From positions 744,001 to 808,000 of the forward strand of contig NW_006921534.1 in assembly GCF_000340215.1 (NCBI RefSeq): 64,000 nucleotides of DNA. Direction: 5' to 3'. The translations under genes were made by a program, and so were the position numbers. A model generated the notes under the pieces. It did no database searches, was not told where the DNA came from, and saw only the letters and a list, made by a program, of their open reading frames with translations. The DNA is from Pseudocercospora fijiensis CIRAD86 (taxonomy: Eukaryota > Ascomycota > Dothideomycetes > Mycosphaerellales > Mycosphaerellaceae). This document shows, piece after piece, positions 22,801 through 35,447 of this stretch (position 1 is its first letter; every line of letters begins with the position of its first letter).

Positions 22801-25250
22801 CTTCTACCGTCGGTTTATTAAGGGTTATTCGAGGCATGTAATACTACTAACTAAGCTCACTAAAACTAAGGCTAACCCTACTAGAGAATTCAAATAGACT
22901 AATAAAGTACAAGCCGCTTTTAACGGTCTAAAGCAACGCTTTACTAAAGTCCCCTTATTGTACTATTTCGTGCTAAGCAAACAGATCCGAATTAAGACTA
23001 ACGCTTTACAGTTCGCTATATTAGCTATTATATTATAGCAGGCTAATAACACCTACTAGCACCCGATTGCCTTCTTCTCGAGGAAGATAATTAATACTAA
23101 ACGTCGCTACGAGACCTACGAGTAAGAGCTCCTAGCTATTGTCGAGGCCTTTAAGCATTAGAGGCACTACCTCGATAGGGCTTAACATACAATACAGGTC
23201 TATATAGACTATAACAACCTCCGTAGAATTACGAAGGTTACTAGGGTTATAGGTCGATAGGCTAGATAGGCCGTCTACCTCGCTAGGTTTGATTTTAATA
23301 TATTATATCGGCTAGGCGTAAGCAACCCTACTAATAGCCTATCGAGGCGACCTAATTACGATAGCGGGACTTAGCAATCTATTAATTTATTGTTTCTAAC
23401 CCTATAGCATAAGATTGCTATAGCCCGTATTATTAATAAGCAAGCGTAGGATAAGCGGCTTACCGGACTCTGCGACGGCTTAAAGTATATTAATGCTCTT
23501 ACTATATTAATAGTGCGTATTAAGGTAAGGGCTAAAGACACAGACAGGAGAAGTTATAATAACTCCCTAGTCGATATCGCAATATATAGTAATAGCGATA
23601 GCACTACTGCAGTTAATCCGGCTGCTAGTGCTATTAGATGTATATAATGCGTACCTCGTTTAATAGCGAGGGTGCTATTAAATAACCTTACAAATAGGGA
23701 TAGTTAACCGTTTATAGACGAGCTATTACATGCTTAGTAGAGGGACGCCTTTGCTACTAAACGTATCGATAGGCTTATAAGTAGACGAAAGACTCGATCT
23801 AGTAAGAGTAACAATTAGTCGATCGATAACAAAGGTTATTTGAAGTTTAAGGGCAGATACTATATCCCCGCTAAATATTCGATCCGATAAGAACTTCTTA
23901 AGCGACACTATAATAGTAAGCTTGCCGGTTACTATAGTATAGAGAGGTCGCACGAGCTACTATCGCGTATATACTACTAGCTAAATAGTAAGCGGGATAT
24001 AAAGGAATACGTTAATACGTATACCGTATACTAACGTGTTAAGGTACTAAAGCATTAGCCTTTTAGCGAGTTGTCCTCCTTACTAATCCCTTATAAGCTA
24101 TTTATAGAGCTTATAATGGATTTTATTATAGGTCTTCCCCCTACTAAGCGAAGAGGAAGCAAAGACATCTTTAACGCTATCCTAGTCGTTATAGACCGGT
24201 TTACTAAGGGCGCTCGATACATCCCGGCGCGGAAAGATTAGACTGCTATTAATATAGTAGAAGCGCTATAGAACAACATCTTCTATACCTATTAGGGGAT
24301 CCCTAAAGGGATAGTCTCTAACCGAGGCTCGACATTCACATCTTATTATTAGAGTAAGATTTGCCTATAGCTAAGACTTAAGCATCGCCTATCTATAGCA
24401 TTCTATCTATAAACAGATAGTTAGACCGAAAGGTAGAATGCTACGCTATAGCAGTACCTGCGTAGCTACATCAATAAGAACCCTAATAACTAGGTTAACC
24501 TCCTATAACTAGCTGAATTCGTATATAATAATAGTGTCCACTTATCTACTAAGGTCTCCCCTTATTTCGCTATAATAGGCTAGAACGCTGCCTTACTATA
24601 AGATCTATTTACCTCGCTCGAGGCCGAGCGCAAGGAAAGGGAAGCGCGTTAAGTACCCGAAATACTAGCGGCTATTAAGAGGGTTTAGAAGATGCGAGAA
24701 ATCTATACTAAGATAGCCGAGAAGTTGACAAAGGCTTAAGAGTACTAAAAGACCTATTACAACAAACACTATATACCGATAACCTTTAAGCAAGGCGATA
24801 TAGTTATGCTAAGCACTAAGAACCTCCGCATCCGCAAGCACCTATTACCTAACGGCAAAACAAGGCCTAAGCTCGCACTAAGATACATTAGCCTATTCCG
24901 CATTCGAGAGGCTAAGGGCATACAGGCCTATTAGTTGTAGCTTCTACCTTATTACACTATCTATAACACCTTCTATATATCCCTCCTTAAGCCGTACTAC
25001 CTACGCGAAGGGGATAAAGCACCTACTAAATCCGAGGACATACTAGCTAATAGTAAAGAGCTATAGTCTATAGAACGTATCCTATAGCACCGGACTAGGA
25101 AAGGCAAGAAGGAGTACCTATTAAGATAGCAAGGCTATTTACCTAAATAGGACTTATAGGAGGCTAAAGACTCGTTTAAGGATATAACTAAGTTGTTAGA
25201 TAAGTATTAGACTAGCGTAAAGAACACAAAGAAGGCTAAGAGCTTATAAT
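19840..25250 (+). pseudogene. gag and pol of copy B, RIP-broken
   Basis: Gag: Pro/Thr/Lys repeat region at 20090-20170, basic Arg/Gly region near 21000-21150, zinc knuckle near 21207, stop at 21361-21363. Pol: RT with YLDN box (22535-22546), RNase H, integrase core (MDFIIGL at about 24118, TDSQTERQN near 24415) and chromodomain (about 25070-25150). No intact frame spans any whole domain. Confidence 0.85.
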
Positions 25251-26464
25251 ACCTATAATGTTACTACTAAGCCTAGGAACAATACTACCCCTAGGGTGCT
25301 ATTAGCTAACTAATTAGAGGCAAGCAATTGTTAGCAACAAAGGACAATAAGATTATACTACTATAGTAAACGCGTACCGAGTGTTAACAAGCGCGCTATA
25401 ACGCGTTAACTATTCGCTACTCTTTTAGGAAACTACCTCTCTACTAACGCGCCCTACGAGGCCCTTCTCCTAGTATTTAGGTCCCCCTCTTATTCCTTTA
25501 TTCTGTCGAGGCCTCGAGGCCTAGGCAATCGGCGAGGTCGGCGCGGCTATATTAGTAACGGTATTACGGAGTTTGTTACTATTAAGAAAAGGACACAGCT
25601 ATGTTAGTAACGGTGTTGCCGAGTTGTTATTAGTTAAAGAAGGAAACCGGAAGCAAGGTAAAGTTAGCGCTAAGACAGCTAGCGCCGCCGTTATTAATAT
25701 TACCTAGTCGTTACTGTTATTAACCTTACTTGTATCAAAACTTTAAGGCCGAGTTAAAACTTTAAGCCGCTTAAAAGATTAAGTAAACTAATAGACTAAC
25801 TAACTAAGGGCAAAAACTATAGAGCTAAGCTAGCCGGGGTCGATCTTGCGGACAATAGGTTACTCCTCGATCTATCTAACCCTTTAAGTAAGGCGAACCT
25901 TTACTACTACACTTATAATAGCCTTTACCTATAGAAACTAGAAGAACTAAGTTTTTTGAAAAGATATAATTAGTTAACACTTAAAGGCTGCCAAACCTAA
26001 CTAATTAGGGCTAGTGAAACTACGATAGTAAATAATAGCCCTCGTAATAATAAGAATAATAACCCTCGGAAGCGGACAAACCCTCGGAAGCGGACATTGC
26101 TAGGTCTTTTAGAGTAGACGTAAAGAACTCGGAACGATATTACTTAGAGCGGAGGCAGTACTACAATACCCCGTATACCTACCTATTATAGTAGGGAAGG
26201 TGCGCTCGTATTATAATTAGTCGATAGTCCTTAATTCTTATAGCCTTATATCCCTTTACCTTATTATATATAAGGATAGCGCAGTTAGAGTTAGACATTA
26301 TGCTATATTAGAGGTGAGGTTTGACATAGTTATATAATCGGTAGTTGTGCGTTTAATTTAGCGCGGACTAAGCGGCTTATTAGACCTGCTAAGTTAGTAG
26401 CAATAGAGGTCGAGGTTAGAATATAGACAGGCTACGAGGGCGCGGCCTTTAGAAGGGAAGCGTG

Positions 26465-26660
26465 TATTAGAGCTAAAGAGGCTATACGTAATTAGCATAT
26501 AAGTAGGCCGAGTGAAGCTAGGGTCTTAGTGCCTTAGGTAGGGCTAGCGCTTAGCGTTAGGCTAACTAGCCTGCCTTCCTCCCTCTCCTCTTAGATCTCT
26601 ATCGAATACTACCTGTACCCACTACTACACTATCTACCTGCTAATATAACCCTTCTTACA
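26465..26660 (+). repeat. 3' LTR of copy B
   Basis: 196 bp, start softened to TATTAG, ending CTTACA, followed by atcta. Confidence 0.92.
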
Positions 26661-27439
26661 ATCTATCTCCGCCTATAGTCGCTTATAAATTCGAGGAAGA
26701 TACTTATATCGAATTTACTAGCGAGAAGGCAGTATAAAAGTAGGACGAAGAACCTTTAGCTATCCCCTAAACTAGAGGTTATTAGTAATAGATAACTCCT
26801 TACTAGAGGCTAATACCTACTTAGTTAGCTTCTTATAAGCAGTATCGTACTTAGCTAGAGATATATAGTCGATATAGGTATTACCGCCGATAAGAATAGT
26901 TTACTTTGCTTTAACTTAAGCGCCTTAAGGTACTATATATTTGCTACTCTTAGCTAGGCTAATATCCTCGTCGATAGGTAGCTTCTTAGACTAATACTCC
27001 TTATAGTACTCCTTAGGGAGAATACTATACACAGATATATAATTAACTACCCGCCCTTTAGTGCTCGAAACCTATAGAGTACTATAAAAGTTATACTTAA
27101 CCCTTAGGCAGTTCTTACTACTAAGCTAGATACGAGTTACTAGAAGCTAGTATAGATCCTCTATCCGTTTCCGCTTGTTTAGTATAGAGGAACCTAGTAA
27201 GAGGCGTTATTAACTAGAAGACAAGTTATCGGACATAGTAGGAGCAGTATTTATCTTAGTTAAAGAGATAGAACCTAATAGGCAAAGTAATATCGACTAC
27301 TAGGGATAAAGAGCTAAATTCTACTATAAAATAGTCTATTATATCCCTTATAAATAAGGCCTCTATACCGCTTAAATTCCGCTCGAGATACTACGAGAAA
27401 CGTAGTCCTTTCCTTGAAAAAATTTATACTAGCTATAGT

Positions 27440-27628
27440 TGTAATAGGGGTTATATTAGCAGGTAGATAGGGTAGTAGTAGGTATAGGTAGTATTCGATA
27501 AGGAGCTAGGAGGAGAGGGAGGAAGGCAGGCAAGTTAGCCTATTGCTAAGCGCTAAGCCCTGCCTAAGGCACTAAGACCCTAGCTTTACTTGGCCTAGTT
27601 ACATACTAATTACATATAGCCTCTAATA
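27440..27628 (-). repeat. 3' LTR of copy C
   Basis: 189-bp LTR on the minus strand, with the 7-nt deletion shared with its partner. Confidence 0.92.
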
Positions 27629-28904
27629 CACGCTTCCCTTCTAAAGGCCGCGCCCTCGTAGCCTTTCTATATTCTACCCTCGACCTCCGCTACTAACTTA
27701 GCAAGTCTAACAAGCTACCTAGCCCGCGCTAAATTGAACACCTAACTACCTAATCACATAACTACACCAAACCTTACCTTCTAATACAATGTCTAACCCT
27801 AACTACACTATCCCTATATATAATAAAGTAAAGGGATATAAAGCTATAAGAATTAAGGGCTATCGACTAATTACAATATAGGCGCGTCTTCTCTACTATA
27901 ATAGGTAGACGTACGAGGTATTGCAGCACTACCTCCGCTCTAAGTAATATCGTTCCGAGTTCTTTGCGTCTACTCTAAAAGACCTAGAAATGTCCGCTTC
28001 CGAGGATTTGTCCGCTTCCGAGGGTTACTATTCTTATTATTACAAGGACTATTATTTACTATTATAGTTTTACTAGCCCTAATTAGTTAGGTTTAGTAGC
28101 CTTCAATTGTTAATCTTATCTTATCTTTTTAGAAAAAACATAGCTCGTCTAGTTTCTATAGGTAAAGGCTATTATAAGTGCAATAGTTAAGGTTAGCCTT
28201 GCTTAAAGGGTCGGAAAGATCGAGGAGTAACCTATTATCCGCAAGATCGACCCCGGCTAGCTTAGCTCTATAGTTTTGCCCTTAGTTAGTTAGTCTATTA
28301 ATCGCTTAATCTTTTAGTCTCTAAGCCCTTCGAATAGCTCAACCTTTTTAAGCTAGTTAGCGTAGTACGTTCGGCCTTAGGCTATAGTATAGATAAGGTT
28401 GTTTTTATAGGTATAGTAGCGACAATAGGTAAGGTTAGCAATAGTAGCGAGTAGGTAATATCGATAATAGCGGCGCTAGTCGTCTTAGCGCTAACTTCAC
28501 TTTATTTCTAATTCCCTTCTTCGACTAATAATACACTCTGTAATACTATTACTAATATAGCCGCGCCGGCCGTATCGCCCTTTAGTATAAGCGTAACGCC
28601 GTCGTTATTGTTATTATTACTATTTATACGCGCGCGCCGCCCTCGCCGATCGCCTAGGCCTCGATAGAAGGAAGGAATAAGAGGGGGACCTAAATACTAG
28701 GAAAAGGGCCTTATAGGGCGTATTAGTAAAGAGGTAGAGCCCTTAGAAGAGCATGCGATTAGTTAACGCGTTATAGCGCGCTTATTAACACTCGGTGCGC
28801 ATTTACTATAGTAGTATAGTCTTATTGTCCTAGTTTGCCGGCTTCTAATTAGTTAGCTAATAGCACCCTAGGGATAGCATTATTCCTAAGCATTTCGGGT
28901 AACA

Positions 28905-31900
28905 TTATAGGCCCTTAGCCTTCTTCTTGTTCTTTATACTAGTCTAATACTCGTCTAACAACTTAGCTATATCCTTAAACGAGTCTTTAGCCTCCTACGA
29001 GTCCTATTTAGGTAAATAGCCTTGCTATCTTAGCAGGTACTCCTTTTTGCCTTGCCTAGTCTAATGCTTTAGTATACGCTCTATAGACTATAGCTCTTCG
29101 CCGTCGGCTAGTATCTCTTTATATTTAGTAGGGGCCTCTTCGGGGCCTCCGCGGTAGTAGTATAGTTTAAGGAGGGAGATATAGAAGGTATTATAGATAG
29201 TATAGTGTAGTAGGAGCTATAACTAATAGGCTTAGCTATTGCCCTTCGGTTCTCGGATTCGGAATAGGCTAATAAACCGTAGTACTAGTTTAGGGCGTGT
29301 TTTGCTATCGGGTAATAGGTGTTTGCGGATGCGGAGGTTCTTTATACTAAGTATAACTATATCGCCTTGCTTAAAGGTTATCGGTATATAGTGTTTGTTA
29401 TAATAGGCCTTCTAATAGGCCTAGGCCTTTGCTAGCTTGTTAGCTATCTTAGCGTGAATCTCTCGCATCTTTTAAACCCTCTCGATAGCCGCTAGTATTT
29501 TAGCGGTTAGTACTTAATACGCTTCCCTTTCCTTACGCTCGGCCTCGAGCGATAGGGGGTCTTGTAGCATAGCGGCATTCTAGCCTATTATAGCTATATA
29601 TAGTAATACCTTAGTCGATAAGTAGACACTGTTATTGTATACGAATTTAGCTAGTTATAGGAGGTTAACCTAGTCGTTAGGATTCTCGTTAATATAGCTA
29701 CGTAGGTACTGCTATAGGGTAGCATTCTGCCTCTCTGTTTAACCGTTAGTCTATAGATAGAAGGCTATTAATAGCCGATGCTTTAGTCTTAGCTATAGGC
29801 ATATCTCGCTCTAATAATAAGATGTGAATGTTGAGCCTCGGTTAGAGACTATCCCTTTAGGGGTCCCCTAATAGGTATAGAAGATGTTGTTCTATAGCGC
29901 TTCTACTATATTAATAGCAGTCTAATCCTTCCGCGCCGGAATATATCGAGCGCCTTTAGTAAATCGATCTACTATAATAAGGATAGCATTATATATATCC
30001 TTACTGCCCCTACGCTTAGTAGGTAGAAGGCCTGTAATAAAGTCTATTATTAGCTCTATAAATAGCTTCTTTAGAATAGGGAGTAAAGACAACTCGCCGA
30101 ATAGTAGGTGCCTTAGTGCTTTAACTCGTTAATATACGGTATACGTGTCTACGTAGTCCTTTATATCCCGCTTACTATTTAGCTAGTAGTATATACGCGA
30201 TAGTAGCTCGTGCGACCTCTCTATACTATAGTAACCGGCAAGCTTACTATTATAGTGTCGCTTAAGAAGCTCTTATCGGATCGAATGCTCGGTAGGGATA
30301 TACAATCTGCCCTTATAGCGCAAATAGCTATCGGCATCAATCGACTAATTCTTACTAGATCTAGTCTTACGGCTACTTCTAAGCTAATCTATACGAGCCG
30401 TAGCAAAGGCGTCCCTTTGCTAAGTACGTAATAGCTTATCTATAAACGCTCGTCTATCCCCTTCTACAAGTTCGCTTAATAGCACCCTCGCTATCTTACG
30501 TAGTACGTACTATATATATCTAGTAGTACTAGTAGCCGGATTAACTATAGTAGTGCTTTAATCGCTATTACTATATATAGCGATATCGACTAGAGAGTTA
30601 TTATAACTTCTCCTGTCTGTGTCCTTAATACGTACTATTAATATAGTAAGAGTATTAATATACTTCGAGCCGTCGCGGAGTCCTAGGAGCCGCTTATCCT
30701 ACGCTTGCTTATTAATAATACGGGCTATAGCAATCTTATACTATAGGGTTAGAAACAAAGAATTAATATGCTAGGTCTCGCTATTATAATTAGGTCGCCT
30801 CGATAGGCTATTAGTAGGGTTACTTACGCCTAGCCGATATAATATATTAAAATCGAACCCGGCGAGGTAGACGGCCTATCTAGCCTATCGACCTATAACC
30901 CTAGTAACCTTCGTAATTCTACGGAGGTTTTTATAGTCCGTATAGACCTAAATAGGGTGCTAAGCACTATCGAGATAATAGCGCTAGTACTTAAAGGCTT
31001 CTACGATTGCTAAGAGCTCTTGCTNNNNNNNNNNNNNNNNNNNNNNNNNNNNNNNNNNNNNNNNNNNNNNNNNNNNNNNNNNNNNNNNNNNNNNNNNNNN
31101 NNNNNNNNNNNNNNNNNNNNNNNNNNNNNNNNNNNNNNNNNNNNNNNNNNNNNNNNNNNNNNNNNNNNNNNNNNNNNNNNNNNNNNNNNNNNNNNNNNNN
31201 NNNNNNNNNNNNNNNNNNNNNNNNNNNNNNNNNNNNNNNNNNNNNNNNNNNNNNNNNNNNNNNNNNNNNNNNNNNNNNNNNNNNNNNNNNNNNNNNNNNN
31301 NNNNNNNNNNNNNNNNNNNNNNNNNNNNNNNNNNNNNNNNNNNNNNNNNAGAAGTTAGCGAAACTAAGGAACGACTATAGCTCCTTAATGCTAGTAGGTA
31401 TTAGCTATTTAGTAATAGTTTTAATCCGATTAGGGTTAGCCTTTACACTATTAGTTAATACGAGGAAGCTAAGGAAGGGCACCTCTTTAGTAGCGAAGGT
31501 ACATTTAGAGGGCTTGTAGTATAAGCTATAGGCCCGTAGGCGGTCGAGTACCTTACGTACTATAGCCTAGTGTTCTATAATATTAGGTAAATAGGTGTAA
31601 ACTAGGATGTTATCTAGGTAAACTATATAGAGGTAGTCTAATAGGCCTAAAAGGGCCCGATTAATATAGGACTAGAATATTGCAGGGGCATTAGCTAGCC
31701 CGAATAGCATAACTAAGTACTCGAAATAGCTATAACGGGTACGGAAGGCTGTTTTCTATTTATCGCCCTTACGAATACAGATGCGGTAATAGGCGTCCTT
31801 AATGTCTAATATAGTATAGAAGTAGGCGCTAGAAAGGCGATCGAGGGTCTTATTAATAAGCGGAAGTAGATAGCGGTCTTTAATAGTAATAGCATTAAGC

Positions 31901-34330
31901 CCTCTATAATTAATACACAAACGTAGGCTACTATCCTTCTTTAGTACGAATAGGATAGGTGTACTAGCAGGGCTATTGCTATACTAAATTCGACTATTAG
32001 CTAGGTTCTTATCTAGGTACTTATGCAATATAGCAAGCTCTCGCTTACTAAGATTGTAGAGGGGCCTAAAGGGGACCTCTTTGCCCTATATAATATCGAT
32101 CTTATAGTCCGTCTCTTTAAATATAGGCAATGTCGATGCTAGGTAGTGTTTAAATACGTTAATATAGGTCTCGCGAATAGGCTATAGGATACGAGCGAGT
32201 TAATTAGGGTCTATGCTATTAGGGGGCACAGGTTTATCGTTATCTCTACCGAGAAGATTAGTAGTCGGATCGGCTAAGGCGGAGGCTAGTATTAGGTTGC
32301 TAATAAATAGGACCCTAATATCGTTAGGGCACTCGCTAGCATTAATGTATTTAATGTCCTCTTTCCTAGCGATCCTAAATCGCTACTATTAGCTGCCTAG
32401 GTCTATAGCTACGGCGTAGTACTTAAGGACAGGGTTACTAATAACAATATTAGATAGAAGGCTGTCTATATCTACTGTATAGGTAGTAAAGTCTAGTAGG
32501 CGTTTATTTCCGAGGTCGTCCTTTAGAACTATAGGAATATAGTAGGCCCTATAGGTTAAGTACCGAGCGTTATTAAACTAAGCAAGGGTTAGTAGGTTAG
32601 CTCTATTTAATTGTCGAAGGTCTAATTACTTAGCTAGGCGATAGCTAATAAGGGCACTAACTGAATTTCCTAGATCTAGCGTAACCTTAGTCTTATAGTT
32701 AGCTCTATACGTGTCCTATATAAGACAGGTACGTATAATAGCTAGTATAATATCGATAGTTTTACGCCGCACAAGGCTAATAGTTAGTGCGGCGCTTATT
32801 CTTTTTTCGACTAATAGGAAGGGCCGATAGGGGTAGCATTAGCGGCTAAAAGGTGCTTTCGGTGCTTAGCGGTAGTACGGTTAATGCGGGTCTAGTCCTT
32901 AGGTTTGTTATATTAGCCTAGGAGATAGCTAGTACTATTACAGTTAAAGCATTTCAATCTAGTAGGGAGATTGCTATAGCTACTATTATTGTTAGTAGAG
33001 CGGTTAGCACTATAGGGATACGAGCCCCTTCTACGGCCCCTATTACGGCCTCCTCTATATAGCCGTCGGCTACGGCCTCTTCTACGGTCGTTATTACTAT
33101 TCCTATTGTTAGCATTGTTGTTCTAGTAGGAGCCTTGGTTTCTACTACGGCTACGGTTATTAGCGGCTAGTTGTATCTTAGATTCTAACCGTTGCTAAAG
33201 CTAGACTATACGCTCTATAGTCTCGACTTCTACTATAAATTAAATGCGTATAAGATTAGCCTATTTAAACACACGGCGGCGGTCCAATTTAAGGACTAGC
33301 CCCTATCTTAGTTTAGGTCGTATCTTAGATATCTAGATAGAGTCGGTCTTAGGTAGCAAGTCGTCCTTAAGGGTCTTTAGGTAGGCCTCGAAGGATCGAG
33401 AGGTTTAGTCGGCCTTTTGTTTAGCACGTAGGTATTAGTCTTAGGCGTGCTACTAGCGCAATATAGGGTTGCTAAGGGTGTTTAATATAATAGTCTTATA
33501 GTCTTGCTATTAAACAGCGGTCTAGTCGTAAAGGGAATTAAAATAGTTATCCTATATACGCTTAGGGTTACCGTTAATATACTATATAGCATAGACAACT
33601 AAGGAATAGTTATCTAGTAGCGCTCTCGGTACGTTGCGCTAGTTAAGCTTATAGTTACGAATATAGTTATTATATTGCTTTCGACTAGAGCTATTAAATA
33701 CGGTATAGTCCTTAAGTTTAGTATCCTTCTTCTAGACTAAGACTAATAGTAAGGAAGGCCCTGCTATCGGCTTAGTATTAGTTGCTAGGGCTTCCCGTAG
33801 GCGGCGAATTTCGAGGAGGTTGTCCTTTAGCTATTGTTCTTAGCGTAGGGTAGTAAGCCTGTTTTAAGTAGCTTCTTAAAGTCTCCCTACTAGTTAGGGG
33901 CTAAAGGCTAGTTAGCTATATCGTCGATTAACAATATTATTAAGAATATCGTTAACGCGTAACGAGGGGTTATCTCCTTCGATTATAGGTTCTTTAGTAG
34001 GCCCTCTAGTAGGCTCTTTAGTAGGAGGCACTTTAGTAGGTGCTTTAGTAGGCACTTTAGTAGGCACTGTGCTACTAGCGTTGTCGTTGCTAGCGCTGCT
34101 AGCGGCGCCGCGATTGTTATTGCTTCGTAATAAGCCGGCTATTATAATAGGGGGTAGTACTAATAATGTATTATAGCCCCTTATAGTACGGATATAGCGG
34201 AATTAGTAGGTATCGGTCTAATATACTTAACTTAGTATAATAGGCCGTATAGAAGGCCTTGCTTAATAATTAGTACGGTTGTTTTTAGTAGAATAGTACG
34301 TATAGGTCCCGTTCTTCGGGCGTAATATAG
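28905..34330 (-). pseudogene. gag and pol of copy C, RIP-broken
   Basis: On the minus strand, gag lies about 34330-32796 (basic Arg/Gly region near 33130-33010, zinc knuckle near 32935). Pol runs from about 32770 to a TAA at 28907-28905. The protease region is near 32690 and the RT box reads YLDN (31620-31609). The integrase lies about 30430-29400 and the chromodomain about 29090-29010. No domain has an intact frame. Confidence 0.82.
31025..31349. other. Assembly gap (325 N)
   Basis: A run of N inside the RT/RNase H part of copy C. Open frames called across it are artefacts. Its size may be only an estimate. Confidence 1.
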
Positions 34331-34418
34331 TTAAATCGATAGTTTTCGTAGCTATACCGCTAAAAGCTTAAAATAAGGACTATCTAGCTGCTGCCCTTAA
34401 AGGGTAGATCGAATACTA

Positions 34419-34607
34419 TATAATAGGGGTTATATTAGTAGGTAGATAGGGTAGTAGTAGGTATAGGTAGTATTCGATAAGGAGCTAGGAGGAGAGGGAG
34501 GAAGGTAGGTAAGTTAGCCTATTGCTAAGCGCTAAGCCCTGCCTAAGGCACTAAGACCCTAGCTTCACTTAGCCTAGTTATATACTAATTATATATAGCC
34601 TCTAATA
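34419..34607 (-). repeat. 5' LTR of copy C
   Basis: 189 bp. The primer site (34408-34418) is complementary to LTR positions 34468-34478, as in the other copies. Confidence 0.92.
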
Positions 34608-34612
34608 ATAGT

Positions 34613-35207
34613 ATTCTCTTTAATTATAATCTATCGTATTTTATATACGATTATATATATAAAAGCGGACCTAGCGTAATAGGATACGAATTCTAGTAAT
34701 AAGAATATAATACTTCTAAGGATATATATATCTAGTCTACTAATAGGCGGTAATAGCGGCTAAAGCTATCTATCTAGCCTAGTAGATAGTAGCGGCTCTA
34801 ATATCTATAAGTACTAATAATTATAAATAATAAGGCCTTTTACGGATATATACTAGCTAAATTTCCTACCCCTACGTATATAGTATTCTATAGAGTATAT
34901 ATACTATATATAGATCTATATACCCTATCCCTAAATAGGACTCTAATTACCTTAACTTAGTTCTTATTATAGTGCTCTATACGTAGCTATATATAAAATT
35001 TTAGCGGCATATTACTATACTATCGAAAGAGAGATATATTAAGCTCGAGAAGTTCCTAGTCGGGACGGCTTCGATGTAGCCGAAGATTTGAGTTTTAACG
35101 TTTAGCGCCTTTCGGATCTCTCTATATTCGGGGTTGCGTTGCGTTAGCCGCTGCACCCCTCCCCTAGCCCCTGCTTAGCTCATCTTAGCTCAGCTTAGCG
35201 GAAGCCT
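34613..35207. other. RIP-degraded DNA, then moderately mutated flank of the MULE
   Basis: The TA-rich part (to about 35030) continues the element split by copy C. From about 35040 the composition becomes more normal. This segment joins smoothly to the gene-island DNA after 38445 once the MULE is removed. Confidence 0.5.
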
Positions 35208-35447
35208 AGACATACGGGCAAATGCTAATCGGTAAGTGCCTCGCGGCTATTTAGCAAGTAATCTATTATATACTAAGCCTAGAAAGGTTAAGTACCTGTT
35301 CCCTTTAGAATCCCTTGTTTTGTATATAAATCGCGCTCTTCTTTAGGCATTAGTGCTTCGCGTCTGCCGGACGCGTACTTTAGAAAGCATGTTTATAAAA
35401 ATTTAATAGTATAGCGATTTCGAGGTATTGTTCTTGCTACTATAGCT

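Larger units (their letters stand above)
19552..26660 (+). mobile_element. Ty3/Gypsy chromodomain retrotransposon, copy B
   Basis: LTRs at 19552-19747 and 26465-26660 (196 bp each) carry the perfect duplication atcta (19547-19551, 26661-26665). The 7109-bp copy has no nested insertion, so it shows the family's full layout. Gag remnant about 19840-21363, pol 21390-25250, non-coding tail, 3' LTR. RIP stops break all frames. Only the RT N-terminal part (21926-22399) remains open. Confidence 0.95.
17995..27439 (-). pseudogene. Unidentified RIP-broken gene or element split by copies B and C
   Basis: Non-retrotransposon pieces lie at 17995-19551, 26666-27439 and, beyond copy C, 34613-35030. On the minus strand a frame opens at ATG 27235-27233 (MSDNLSSS, then NKRKRIEDLY) and reads through RIP-type TAG/TAA codons to the B insertion site. 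Joined across B's target duplication (atcta) it seems to continue through at least 500 bp more. I recognise no family, and no LTR or inverted repeat was found at its ends. It may be another transposase or a multi-copy host gene. Confidence 0.4.
27440..34607 (-). mobile_element. Ty3/Gypsy chromodomain retrotransposon, copy C
   Basis: Minus-strand copy with LTRs of 189 bp at 27440-27628 (3') and 34419-34607 (5'), flanked by the duplication atagt (27435-27439, 34608-34612). Both LTRs lack the same 7 nt near their start compared with A, B and D, marking a subfamily. Copy C lies tail-to-tail with copy B, 779 bp apart. An assembly gap (31025-31349) removes part of RT/RNase H. Confidence 0.95.

Noticed and set aside
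31007..31519. Open frames crossing N runs (also 48963-49241)
   Set aside because: The frame is made of unknown bases in an assembly gap and has no meaning.
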